59,475 bases of DNA from NCBI GenBank assembly GCA_022560615.1, contig JADFSR010000025.1, forward strand, positions 1 to 59,475, in the 5' to 3' direction. Under the pieces are notes generated by a model. That model did no database searches. It was not told the origin of the DNA and saw only the letters and a list, made by a program, of their open reading frames with translations. A program made the translations under genes and the position numbers. Positions 52,190-59,273 of the stretch are shown here, one piece after another; position 1 is the stretch's first letter, and each line of letters begins with the position of its first letter. This DNA comes from Gemmatimonadota bacterium. Its GTDB lineage: Bacteria; Gemmatimonadota; Gemmatimonadetes; Longimicrobiales; Gaopeijiaceae.

Positions 52190-53656
52190 ATGATGCGATA
52201 CGCACGCACTGCCCTTCTCGGCATGGCCGCGCTCGGTTTTCCCGCCCTCGCCGCCGCGCAGGACGGCAAGGTGATGGTCGCGACTTACATCGACGACAAC
52301 GCGCAGACGTTCGGCGATATCGCCCAGGAGATCTGGGAGCTGGCCGAGCTCGGATACCTCGAGACGGAAAGCTCCGCGCTTCTGCAGGCGACCTTGCGCG
52401 ACGCGGGCTTCACGATCGAGTCGGGTGTCGCGGGCATTCCGACGGCGTTCGTTGCGAGCTGGAGCAACGGTGACGGCCCGATCGTCGGGATTCTCGCGGA
52501 ATACGACGCCCTACCCGGCATCACCCAGGACCGAAGCCCCATCCGCTCGCCGATCGCGGGCAAGCCGCAGGGACACGCGTGCGGACATCACCTCTTCGGG
52601 ACCGGCTCCACCGCGGCGGCCATCGCCACGAAGCGGTGGATGGAGGCTACGGGTCAGCGGGGGGAGATCCGACTGTTTGGCACACCCGCAGAGGAAGGCG
52701 GGGCCGGCAAGGTCTACATGGTGCGCGCCGGTCTCTTCGACGACGTGGACGTCATGCTCCACTGGCACCCCGGCGACCAGAACGATGCCGGCGCTTCGAG
52801 CACGCTCTCCAACAAGTCCGCCAAGTTCCGCTTCACCGGGATCTCCGCTCACGCCGCGGGGGCTCCGGAGCGTGGCCGCTCCGCGCTCGACGGCGTCGAA
52901 GCGATGAACAACATGGTCAACATGATGCGCGAGCACGTTCCTCAGGAGTCGCGCATTCACTACGTGATCACTTACGGTGGCGCAGCCCCCAACGTGGTTC
53001 CGGACTTCGCGGAGGTCTTCTACTACGTACGGCACCCCGATCCCGAGCACGTGAAGACCATCTTCGAGCGCGTGGCCAAGGCGGCGGAAGGAGCGGCCCT
53101 CGGCACCGGTACCACGATGGAGTACGAAGTCATCCACGGCCTGTACAACATGCTGCCCAACGTCACGCTCCAAGAGGCGATGCACGCCAACCTCGAGCGC
53201 GTAGGCGGGGTCTTCTACGACGATGAGGAGTTGCGTTTCGCGGAGCTGATCCATCGCACCTTCCCCGCGGACGCACCTCCGCTCGAGTCGGCCGCCCAGA
53301 TCCAACCGTTCTCCGTCACGGAAGAGGGAAGCGGCGGGTCCACGGACGTGGCCGACGTGAGTTGGATGGTCCCCACCGCCGGCATGAACGCGGCGACGTG
53401 GGTACCGGGGTCGTCCGCCCACTCGTGGCAAGCGATCTCGGCCGGCGGCACCACCATCGGTGAAAAAGGCATGATCGTCGCGGCCAAGACGCTTGCGATG
53501 ACCGCCATCGACTTGTTCACACGCCCCGACCTGATCGCCGCGGCGACGGCGGAGCACGCGCGGCGGATCCCCGAAGGCTGGGTGTACGAGCCGCTTCTCG
53601 GTGATCGTGACCCACCGCTCGACTACAGGAAGCCGGCAGGGCCTGGGGGTGGGTGA
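52190..53656 (+). CDS. Exported M20-family amidohydrolase (AbgB-like)
   Basis: 488 residues; ATG 52190 (or 52193) with GGAG eight bases upstream. Signal peptide TALLGMAALGFPALAAAQ. M20 metal-site motifs GHACGHHLFGTG and GTPAEEGGAGK, then LHWHPGDQNDAG and a dimerisation-type insert (FRFTGISAHAAGAPERGRSA). It resembles p-aminobenzoyl-glutamate hydrolase and indole-acetyl-amino-acid hydrolases, which remove an acyl group from an amino acid. Being exported, it may act on products of the preceding transpeptidase. Confidence 0.87.
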   Translation: MMRYARTALLGMAALGFPALAAAQDGKVMVATYIDDNAQTFGDIAQEIWELAELGYLETESSALLQATLRDAGFTIESGVAGIPTAFVASWSNGDGPIVGILAEYDALPGITQDRSPIRSPIAGKPQGHACGHHLFGTGSTAAAIATKRWMEATGQRGEIRLFGTPAEEGGAGKVYMVRAGLFDDVDVMLHWHPGDQNDAGASSTLSNKSAKFRFTGISAHAAGAPERGRSALDGVEAMNNMVNMMREHVPQESRIHYVITYGGAAPNVVPDFAEVFYYVRHPDPEHVKTIFERVAKAAEGAALGTGTTMEYEVIHGLYNMLPNVTLQEAMHANLERVGGVFYDDEELRFAELIHRTFPADAPPLESAAQIQPFSVTEEGSGGSTDVADVSWMVPTAGMNAATWVPGSSAHSWQAISAGGTTIGEKGMIVAAKTLAMTAIDLFTRPDLIAAATAEHARRIPEGWVYEPLLGDRDPPLDYRKPAGPGGG

Positions 53657-53672
53657 GGGGGTCACGCCCTAG

Positions 53673-53858
53673 GCGTCCTTTATCATCAATCTGCCCACTC
53701 TCGAGCGGGCAGGGATCTCGCCTGAGATGGCGATCCACCTCGAGAAAGCCTTCGGGGGATCCGCACGCCATTGGCTGCAGCTCCAGATGAACTTCGATCT
53801 ATGGCAGGGGGAGCAGGGAGCGGAGGACCTGGATATCCCTCGGCTCCAGCCCGTGTAA
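53673..53858 (+). pseudogene. HigA-type antitoxin, C-terminal fragment
   Basis: In frame after a stop (53670-53672): GISPEMAIHLEKAFGGSARH then WLQLQMNFDLW and a stop at 53856. This matches the last helix of the HTH and the FWxxLQxxYDL segment of HigA (VapI) antitoxins. The N-terminal helices are missing and no higB toxin is found. Opens the toxin-antitoxin island. Confidence 0.75.
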
Positions 53859-53863
53859 CAGTT

Positions 53864-53944
53864 CCTCAGGACATGCAAGTTCACGACGAGAGGGTTTACA
53901 CGCGGATTCTCAGCAACGGCTCGCTCGGCTTCGGCGAGTCGTAT
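53864..53944 (+). pseudogene. Fragment of cyclopropane-fatty-acyl-phospholipid synthase
   Basis: 27 codons reading PQDMQVHDERVYTRILSNGS and LGFGESY are very like the start of bacterial Cfa (WDIQVHDERxYxRVLxxGSLGLGESYMDGWW). The likeness stops at once after ESY. It lies six bases after the HigA fragment, so several broken genes are joined here. Confidence 0.6.
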
Positions 53945-54089
53945 CCGTGCCGATATCGACAAGAAAGTCTGCGCCAACTGGAGATGAGCTCGTCCCACAA
54001 CCTACGGTCCCCCTGTCGTACGCCTCGACGCCGCCACCCTTCTTGACTCCAGGTTCTCGCTCAGTATATTGGTGTCAGAGAAAGGTCGT

Positions 54090-54115
54090 TTGTATCTACT
54101 ACCGATACATACAAT
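54090..54115 (+). promoter_or_regulatory. Operator/promoter of abiE
   Basis: Inverted repeats TTGTAT (54090-54095)/ATACAA (54109-54114), with a nested GTATC/GATAC pair (54092-54108). TACAAT (54110-54115) resembles a -10 box and ends six bases before the abiEi ATG, with no SD, so the message may be leaderless. AbiEi proteins repress their own operon by binding such inverted repeats. Confidence 0.5.
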
Positions 54116-54121
54116 ATCTCT

Positions 54122-54916
54122 ATGACACGTTCGATTTCGCCGACTCTGGCACCTGTCTTGGGGCTCCTGGAATTGAATCGGCCGGTCACCGTCAGCAGGA
54201 AGGAGATGGAGCTCCTTGTCTGCGAGGCTGGGGTGGGCTGGCCGGTAAACGTGGTAATCCAGCGGCTCTCGAAGCTTGGCTGGCTAAAGGAGACGGAGGC
54301 CCGGGGTGTTTGGGAGTTCCTACCTGCGGAACGAGCCGGCGCCTTCTCCACGGGTGACCCACTGTTGTCGCTGAGGGCGACGCTCACCTCCCACCCGCAC
54401 GTGCCCGTAGCCGTAGCTCTGGGCTCGGCCCTGTGGTATCTGGATATCGCGGATCGGCGTCCGGACGTGACCGAGGTTGCCTTACCTCCCAGGAGTCACG
54501 TTCCAGCAGCGATAAGGCGGAGTTACCGAGTCGTCCGTCACGAGACCCGCCTGCCTCCGGTTCAGGTGCGGGCGATTCCGGTTCATGCCCCGGCGAGTGT
54601 GCTCGTTCATCTTGCGACCCGACCCACAGATGTCCGAAGCTGGGCAGCAGTGCTCGAGGTGCTGCCGGAACTCGTAAGTGCTGCCGAAGAGGTGGACATC
54701 CTTACCGAGATCGAGGGGCGAACGCATGCTACTCGCGCGCGCTTCGCCTACCTGGTAGGGGGAATCGCACCAAAGCTCGTGGAGCGGCTGCGAGTCCAGG
54801 CCAGGGGGAAAGTCTGGTTCGGCCCGAGGGGTCCCCTGCGGAGGCACGATTCCCGATGGAACATCGCGGATACCCTCCTTCCTTTCCCCCCTTCTGAGCT
54901 CGGATCACAAAGGTGA
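54122..54916 (+). CDS. abiEi: AbiEi-family type IV antitoxin
   Basis: 264 residues. N-terminal winged helix (VLGLLELNRPVTVSRKEMEL, NVVIQRLSKLGWLKE, RGVWEFLPAERAG), then the AbiEi C-terminal domain (PVAVALGSALWYLDIADRRP, RRSYRVVRHETR, PASVLVHLATRPTDVRSWAA). In this type IV system the antitoxin represses transcription and counters the toxin without binding it. Overlaps the toxin gene by four bases (GTGA). The operator at 54090-54115 is directly upstream. Confidence 0.82.
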   Translation: MTRSISPTLAPVLGLLELNRPVTVSRKEMELLVCEAGVGWPVNVVIQRLSKLGWLKETEARGVWEFLPAERAGAFSTGDPLLSLRATLTSHPHVPVAVALGSALWYLDIADRRPDVTEVALPPRSHVPAAIRRSYRVVRHETRLPPVQVRAIPVHAPASVLVHLATRPTDVRSWAAVLEVLPELVSAAEEVDILTEIEGRTHATRARFAYLVGGIAPKLVERLRVQARGKVWFGPRGPLRRHDSRWNIADTLLPFPPSELGSQR

Positions 54917-55860
54917 TCGGGGATAATCATTCGCTCACGCCGGGATATGTGGCTCGACACGTGTCCCGAGACTCGCCGGCGGGACCGGACGTCGCTGTCC
55001 TGGACATTGCTCAGGATTTCCTCTTGGCGCATCTGGAAGAATGTGGCGTTTTTGAGCACCTAGCGGTGTTCAAGGGGGGGACCGCGCTCCGGAAGCTATT
55101 CGCCGGTGCTCGAGGGAGGTTTTCCACGGCCCTTGATTTAGCTGCGGCGGACGTGGATGCCGATCGCCGAACCCTCGCCCAGCTCGTCGCTCGTGAGTCC
55201 GATGTCACGTTGGGGCCGTTTCGGTTCCGCCCCTCAGAATCCCGCGGCCGGTGGCGCATTAGCGTCTCCAGCTCCCTAGGAGATCCTATGATCTCGATCA
55301 AACTCGATGTAGGGCCTCCGTGTTGGTTGGAGCCGGAACTCCGGCCGTTCGTTCCCGTCTCCACCCATGAGCGGTATGGGTTCAGGTTGCCTTCAATCCC
55401 CACCATGCGGCTCGAAGAGATCCTCGGGGAAAAGATCGCACGACTTACGCGCACGTCGACGGCAAGGGATGCGTCCGATCTGGTTTGGGCGGCAACCACC
55501 TCTCCTCATTCCGGATTTGACCGTGATCTTGTCCGCCGTTTGGCGGTTCTAAAAGTGTGGGTGGACATCCATGGACTCCGGCCCGGTTGGAATCCCGCGC
55601 TAGGCCCAGTCCGGTTCGAGCCTGACGCCTGGTTGTCCAGCCGGGAATCATGGGACGATGAACACATTGGTCTGCTTGCCCATGCTCCACCTTCCGTAGG
55701 CCAACTCGGAAGTGATCTCCAGAACTGTTACTCATGGCTACGCGACCTGTCTGAGGAGGAAACTCGATGGGCAGCAGCCGACATGAACGACCGTGGTGAC
55801 GTGATTGAAGGGATTCAGAACTTGGATGGCGGCGCACTGGCTGAGGCCCATCTTTGGTAG
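54913..55860 (+). CDS. abiEii: AbiEii-family nucleotidyltransferase toxin
   Basis: 315 residues from a GTG at 54913. Nucleotidyltransferase signature: HLAVFKGGTALRKLFAGARG, then RFSTALDLAAADVD, which matches the FKGGTALxK...RFSxDLDF motif of AbiEii/MenT-like toxins; the third acidic residue would lie in SIKLDVG, and the Lys in LEEILGEKIARL. Such toxins add nucleotides to tRNA or other targets to stop growth, often against phages. In RFSTALDLA the first Asp of the usual DLD is Ala, which may weaken metal binding. The C-terminal ~80 residues are longer than in short members. Confidence 0.83.
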   Translation: MIGDNHSLTPGYVARHVSRDSPAGPDVAVLDIAQDFLLAHLEECGVFEHLAVFKGGTALRKLFAGARGRFSTALDLAAADVDADRRTLAQLVARESDVTLGPFRFRPSESRGRWRISVSSSLGDPMISIKLDVGPPCWLEPELRPFVPVSTHERYGFRLPSIPTMRLEEILGEKIARLTRTSTARDASDLVWAATTSPHSGFDRDLVRRLAVLKVWVDIHGLRPGWNPALGPVRFEPDAWLSSRESWDDEHIGLLAHAPPSVGQLGSDLQNCYSWLRDLSEEETRWAAADMNDRGDVIEGIQNLDGGALAEAHLW

Positions 55861-55939
55861 CGCGATCCCCTCTGGGATCCCCAGGATCAGCGGGACTGCC
55901 GCACCGGCCTGGCGCACAAAAGCAAAGGCCGGCCCAAGG

Positions 55940-56032
55940 GCCGGTCTCGCGAACCTGGGCCACGAACGATGCCACGTTCGCGCGGAACGCAGTCAACGGC
56001 TGAATATCCTCGGTCGATTTCATGCGGGCCAT
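55940..56032 (-). pseudogene. Phd/YefM antitoxin, N-terminal fragment
   Basis: From the ATG at 56032: MARMKSTEDIQPLTAFRAN, VASFVAQVRETG, the start of a Phd-type antitoxin (STEDIQPLTEFRAN...V..TGRP). After RETG the frame leaves the family; the break coincides with a perfect palindrome CCGGCCCAAGGGCCGG (55928-55943). No toxin found. The triple GTAC array at 56047-56074 lies just upstream. Confidence 0.7.
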
Positions 56033-56046
56033 GTGGGGGCCCTTAT

Positions 56047-56074
56047 GTACGCTATAAAGTACGGATTAGTGTAC
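56047..56074. promoter_or_regulatory. Three GTAC cores at 12-bp spacing
   Basis: GTAC occurs at 56047, 56059 and 56071, each start exactly 12 bp apart, in an AT-rich stretch upstream of the Phd fragment. Direct, regular spacing near one helical turn suggests an operator array of the former Phd-type module. Confidence 0.45.
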
Positions 56075-56199
56075 GAAAAGAGACCGTCTCATGAAGAGCA
56101 AGGACAAGTCCCGCTACGAGGGAGAAATCTGAGAGATTCTCCTGGGCGCTACGATGGCTGGCTCGGTGCCGCCCGGCCGCGGCATGGCATGAAATAGTA

Positions 56200-56218
56200 T
56201 CATGAACTAGATTCATGA
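56200..56218 (+). promoter_or_regulatory. Palindromic operator of the first VapBC module
   Basis: Perfect inverted repeat TCATGAA-CTAGA-TTCATGA, one base before the vapB ATG at 56220. RHH-type antitoxins with their PIN toxin bind such repeats to repress their own promoter. Confidence 0.6.
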
Positions 56219-56219
56219 C

Positions 56220-56546
56220 ATGACCCATGATCCCGGGACACCAAAGCCGCCACGCGTATCCGAGCCTGTGCAGGTCTACCTGCACCGACCGGACCAGGAC
56301 CGTCTAGGGCGCCTGACGGAGCGCCTTGGTACCACCAAATCCGACGTGCTCCGACGCGGGTTGGAAGCGCTCGAGCGTCAGTTGACCGACCCTGACGATC
56401 ATCCAGCCCTGCGGATCATCGGGTTGGGCGCGTCGGACGCCGACCCACCCCCGGCCACGGATTCGGTGGAAGAGCACGACCGCTTCCTGACCGACTCGGA
56501 GGTCGCTTCTTGGGGCCACACCCCAGACGGTTCCAATGGCACCTGA
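56220..56546 (+). CDS. vapB: Ribbon-helix-helix (CopG-like) antitoxin of a VapBC pair
   Basis: 108 residues. RHH pattern VSEPVQVYLHRPDQDRLGRL then TERLGTTKSDVLRRGLEALE: a beta strand followed by two helices with the TxSDVLRRGL second helix typical of CopG/MetJ folds. The C-terminal part (VEEHDRFLTDSEVASWG) would bind and block the toxin. Its stop lies 11 bases inside the PIN gene, so the two are coupled. Confidence 0.75.
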   Translation: MTHDPGTPKPPRVSEPVQVYLHRPDQDRLGRLTERLGTTKSDVLRRGLEALERQLTDPDDHPALRIIGLGASDADPPPATDSVEEHDRFLTDSEVASWGHTPDGSNGT

Positions 56547-56946
56547 GCTCTTCGTAGACACCAGCGCTTGGTATCCGCTGGTTGACCGCAACGCGCCGGG
56601 TCACGCTCGCCTGGCGGCAGTCCTACGGGAGCGCATCACCAGCGGCTGGACGCTAGTTACGACGAATCTCGTGATCGCCGAATCTCAGGCGCTGATCATG
56701 CGACGCATCGGGAAGGAGACAGCGCTGTCCTTCCTGCTGGAGGTGCGCGCCGCCCCGAACATCGTGGAGTTCAGCACGCCGGAACGGGAGGAGCGGGCCG
56801 AGCGCGACTGGTTGGCGCGGTACTCTGATCAGGCGTTTTCGCTGATCGACGCCGTGAGCTTCACCGTCATGGCGGAGCGCGGGATCGGTGAGGCGCTGGC
56901 ACTGGACCGGCACTTTGCTACCGCGGGGTTTGTGCTCGCCCAGTAA
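56536..56946 (+). CDS. vapC: PIN-domain toxin (VapC)
   Basis: 136 residues. PIN nuclease acidic residues: LFVDTSAWYPLVDR (first Asp), VIAESQALI (Glu), FSLIDAVSF (Asp) and EALALDRHFATAGF (last Asp). The family cleaves RNA, commonly tRNA or rRNA. ATG lies within the end of the antitoxin gene. Confidence 0.87.
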   Translation: MAPELFVDTSAWYPLVDRNAPGHARLAAVLRERITSGWTLVTTNLVIAESQALIMRRIGKETALSFLLEVRAAPNIVEFSTPEREERAERDWLARYSDQAFSLIDAVSFTVMAERGIGEALALDRHFATAGFVLAQ

Positions 56947-56973
56947 AGAATAGGCGTGCCATGGCACTACTCC

Positions 56974-57057
56974 TCACCGGATCAGCAGCCGCACGTCCGC
57001 CCCCAGCGCCGCGAGAAGGCGCACCATCTGATCCAGCGTCTTGCCGGCCCAGGTCTA
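56974..57057 (-). pseudogene. C-terminal fragment of an XRE-type antitoxin
   Basis: TWAGKTLDQMVRLLAALGAD, VRLLIR and a stop at 56974-56976. The motif SLDxLxRLLxALGxDVxL closes many XRE/HigA-like antitoxins. It begins right at the stop codon of the DUF4382 gene, so a deletion has joined the two. Confidence 0.6.
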
Positions 57058-57663
57058 TTTCGGGCCCCGGCCCAACTCCACCAAGGTTGGAGTGAACAGA
57101 ATGCCCGAAGGGTTGGTGGGCGGGCCTTGGAAAACGAAGTTCTTCTCGACGTCGAAGTCCACGAGTAGCACCATCAGCTGCCCTTCCATCACGTTGACCG
57201 GCTCGGAGAGCTGCACGTTGATCCCGGACTCCGATCCGCTGGGCACGCGCAACGAAGCCTCGGTGCTCCCGTCACGAAGTGTGAACCCCTCGATGAACGT
57301 GACGCGTGCGCTATCCACCACGAGACGGAGTTGGGTGTAAACCCCGGCATCGACCATCACGGGATCGGTGAGATCTGCGACCACACCATCTCGCAAGTCG
57401 AGCAGGTCATAGTGGCGCGGGTTCTCGGGGTCGTTGAACAGGTCGACGGGTCCCCCGCCCCCTCCCCCGCCCTGGAGGAAGACACGGGAAATCCACACCT
57501 CCGCCGACGCGAGTTGATCCGCGGGCGCATCGGTGAGCTGTATCTGGATCAAGGCCGGTTCGCCTACCTGCTGGATGCTACCATCCCCACACGCGAACGT
57601 GGAGAGGATTCCTACAGGGACGATCGCCAGGCAAAGTCGGCGTCCGAAGGTTTGCGCTACCAT
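57055..57663 (-). CDS. DUF4382-domain lipoprotein
   Basis: 202 residues; ATG at 57663 with AGGAG nine bases upstream. Leader LAIVPVGILSTFACG is a lipoprotein signal. Mature part: IQIQLTDAPADQLASAEVWI, YDLLDLRDGVVADLTD, GVYTQLRLVVDSARVTF and LLVDFDVEKNFVF, the DUF4382 pattern of exported beta-sandwich proteins. Function unknown. It is the only non-TA gene in the 53.7-59.3 kb island. Confidence 0.82.
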   Translation of the reverse strand: MVAQTFGRRLCLAIVPVGILSTFACGDGSIQQVGEPALIQIQLTDAPADQLASAEVWISRVFLQGGGGGGGPVDLFNDPENPRHYDLLDLRDGVVADLTDPVMVDAGVYTQLRLVVDSARVTFIEGFTLRDGSTEASLRVPSGSESGINVQLSEPVNVMEGQLMVLLVDFDVEKNFVFQGPPTNPSGILFTPTLVELGRGPK

Positions 57664-57950
57664 TTTGACATCTCCTGCTGGCCATGGGCTATCCGGGGGT
57701 TGGGACAGCGGACACTAAGGAGAGCAAGAGACGTGCCCCGTAGAAACGACAAGCGTTATATGGCTAAGTGTTTTTCACACAACCACTTACAATCATGTCC
57801 CCTGAGTGGAGGGGGCGTCGAATCAGAAAAAGAGTTTCAGATCGCCGGAAGATAGGTTCGGAGCTGAAGGAGCGGATGGGAAACCGATGTGAAAGGGCGG
57901 CTGTCAGCACGCCGGAAGAGGTGGCATCCACCGGACCTCGTAGAGCGACT
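57664..57950. other. No gene seen
   Basis: Some 290 bases between the DUF4382 start and the yefM promoter. It contains an inverted TAAGTG...CACTTA (about 57764-57788). A short open frame (57768-58007) has no family features and overlaps the yefM promoter; I do not call it. Confidence 0.55.
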
Positions 57951-57986
57951 TTGACCTTCCCGATCTTGTACAGTATTGTTGTACAA
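57951..57986 (+). promoter_or_regulatory. Promoter with two TTGTACA operators for yefM-yoeB
   Basis: -35 TTGACC (57951-57956), 17-base spacer, -10 TATTGT (57974-57979). Operator TTGTACAA (57979-57986) overlaps the -10 end and a second, imperfect TTGTACAG (57966-57973) lies 13 bp upstream in the spacer. E. coli YefM-YoeB also binds a long and a short repeat with TGTACA cores. Confidence 0.75.
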
Positions 57987-58003
57987 CTTAAGGGAAGCGA
58001 TTC

Positions 58004-58282
58004 ATGACAGAACACGTCAGCTACAGCTACGCACGCCAGAACTTCGCGAAGATCCTCAGCGAGGCCGAGGAGCGCCAGGAACCCGTCATCATCCGGAGGC
58101 GGGGTCATGAGGATATGGCGCTGATTCCTGCGGACGAACTCCGCAGTCTCGAGGAGTCCGCGCACCTGCTCCGTTCTCCCAAGAACGCGCGACGCATCCT
58201 TCAGGCCCTCCAGCGGGCCCTCGAGAATGCCGGCGTCGCGGAGACCCCCGGGTCCTTGAGATCGCAGCTTGGCCTCGAGTAG
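58004..58282 (+). CDS. yefM: YefM antitoxin
   Basis: 92 residues; AAGGGA lies about 8 bases before the ATG. VSYSYARQNFAKILSEAEER, EPVIIRRRGHEDMALIPADE and LRSLEESAHLLRSPKNARRI line up along the whole of E. coli YefM (SYSEARQN...SLEETAYLLRSPANARRL). It wraps and blocks the YoeB RNase and represses the operon through TGTACA operators, present upstream. The toxin gene overlaps the end by 14 bases. Confidence 0.93.
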   Translation: MTEHVSYSYARQNFAKILSEAEERQEPVIIRRRGHEDMALIPADELRSLEESAHLLRSPKNARRILQALQRALENAGVAETPGSLRSQLGLE

Positions 58283-58553
58283 GCACGCCCCTTCGACCCG
58301 GGCGGCCTACTTCCAAGACGAGTTCAGGGAGGATCTGCGTTACTGGATCGACACCAAACGGCGCGTCGCACTCAAGGTCATGGATTTGGTGGAAGCAGTC
58401 ACCCGAGATCCCTTCAAGGGAATCGGAAAGCCCGAGCCGATCAGGCATCTCGGAGCGAACGTGTGGTCGCGCCGAATCACTCAGGAGCACCGACTCGTAT
58501 ACCTGGTGCGCAAGGATCGGATCGACTTCCTTCAGTGCCGATACCACTATTGA
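58269..58553 (+). CDS. yoeB: YoeB ribosome-dependent mRNA interferase toxin
   Basis: 94 residues from a TTG at 58269 inside the yefM end. DLRYWIDTKRRVALKV, RDPFKGIGKPEPIRHL, VWSRRITQEHRLVYLV and the terminal QCRYHY are hallmarks of YoeB; the catalytic Glu (QEH), Arg (SRRI, HR) and C-terminal His-Tyr are all present. It cuts mRNA in the ribosome A site. The pair appears intact and functional. Confidence 0.95.
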   Translation: MASSRHAPSTRAAYFQDEFREDLRYWIDTKRRVALKVMDLVEAVTRDPFKGIGKPEPIRHLGANVWSRRITQEHRLVYLVRKDRIDFLQCRYHY

Positions 58554-58600
58554 GGAACGGCGGGGACCGCGGAGTCGAGGGTATCGCGTGAGGTAGATGC

Positions 58601-58638
58601 TTGACGAAGATACACAGTACACACACATTCTGTGTATC
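58601..58638 (+). promoter_or_regulatory. Operator/promoter of the second VapBC module
   Basis: Perfect 9-bp inverted repeat GATACACAG (58609-58617)/CTGTGTATC (58630-58638), ending right before the vapB ATG at 58639. A TTGACG -35 box is at 58601-58606 and the repeat covers the -10 area. With no room for an SD, translation is probably leaderless. Confidence 0.65.
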
Positions 58639-58887
58639 ATGGCAACCAAGACCATCTCTCTTCGTGTAGAAGCGTACGAAAAACTTCGCCGCGCCAGGAC
58701 GCACCCGACCGAATCGTTCAGCGACGTCGTCATGAGGGCTCGGTGGGACGAGCAAACGGTGACGGGAGGCGAGCTTCTCACCCTGGTTCGGGAGCGTGGC
58801 CCCTTGTACGACTGCGATGAGCTCGACGTGATCGACGACATGAAGTCCACGGGGAAGGCTCCGGCGGATAAGTGGTCGACGCCCTGA
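58639..58887 (+). CDS. vapB: VapB-family antitoxin (DUF217 type)
   Basis: 82 residues from ATG 58639. MATKTISLRVEAYEKLRRAR then ESFSDVVMRA is the AbrB/RHH-like start of the DUF217 antitoxins, which bind an operator directly at the start codon; the acidic C-terminus (CDELDVIDDM) would bind the toxin. The ATG directly follows the palindrome. The toxin GTG lies 16 bases inside the end. Confidence 0.8.
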   Translation: MATKTISLRVEAYEKLRRARTHPTESFSDVVMRARWDEQTVTGGELLTLVRERGPLYDCDELDVIDDMKSTGKAPADKWSTP

Positions 58888-59273
58888 TTCTGGAGACCAG
58901 CTTTCTGGTCGACCTGGAACGAGAGCTGATCGCCGGGGAGGCCGGGCCGGGCCAGCGCTTCCTCGAGTCACACCAAGCCCAGAAGCTCCACATCACGTTC
59001 ACCATCGCGGGTGAACTGGCCGCCGGACCTCGCATGAGCGAACGAGCCACCTGGGATGAGATGGTGTCTCCGTTCGAGGTGCTTCAGTGTACGACGGAGG
59101 TGGCCTGGAGGTACGGTCGTCTTTATCGGTACCTGAAGGAGAACGGGCTGTTGATCGACGCGAACGATCTTTGGATCGCGGCTACGGCTCTTGCGTTTGG
59201 GATGCCGGTGGTGACGCGCAATGAGCGGCACTTCGGGAGGGTGCCGGAGCTGGGGGTTGTTGGGTATGGGTGA
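58872..59273 (+). CDS. vapC: PIN-domain toxin (VapC)
   Basis: 133 residues, GTG start overlapping vapB. PIN acidic residues: ALILETSFLVDLER (Glu in place of the usual first Asp, with Asp in LVDLE), IAGELAAG (Glu), LIDANDLWIAATAL (Asp pair). MPVVTRNERHFGRVPEL is the typical end. The change D to E at the first position (LETS for LDTS) is conservative but unusual. RNA-cleaving toxin of the second VapBC pair. Confidence 0.85.
   Translation: MVDALILETSFLVDLERELIAGEAGPGQRFLESHQAQKLHITFTIAGELAAGPRMSERATWDEMVSPFEVLQCTTEVAWRYGRLYRYLKENGLLIDANDLWIAATALAFGMPVVTRNERHFGRVPELGVVGYG

Noticed and set aside
55928-55943. CCGGCCCAAGGGCCGG as a terminator
   Set aside because: Perfect palindrome but no loop to speak of and no T run; it marks the break in the Phd fragment and nothing more can be said.
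56091-56190. Short reading frame MKSKDKSRYEGEI and following residues
   Set aside because: Only 13 codons to a stop, no family match; may be a trace of another lost gene but cannot be supported.
57768-58007. 79-codon open frame before yefM
   Set aside because: Covers the yefM promoter and operators and has no recognisable features.
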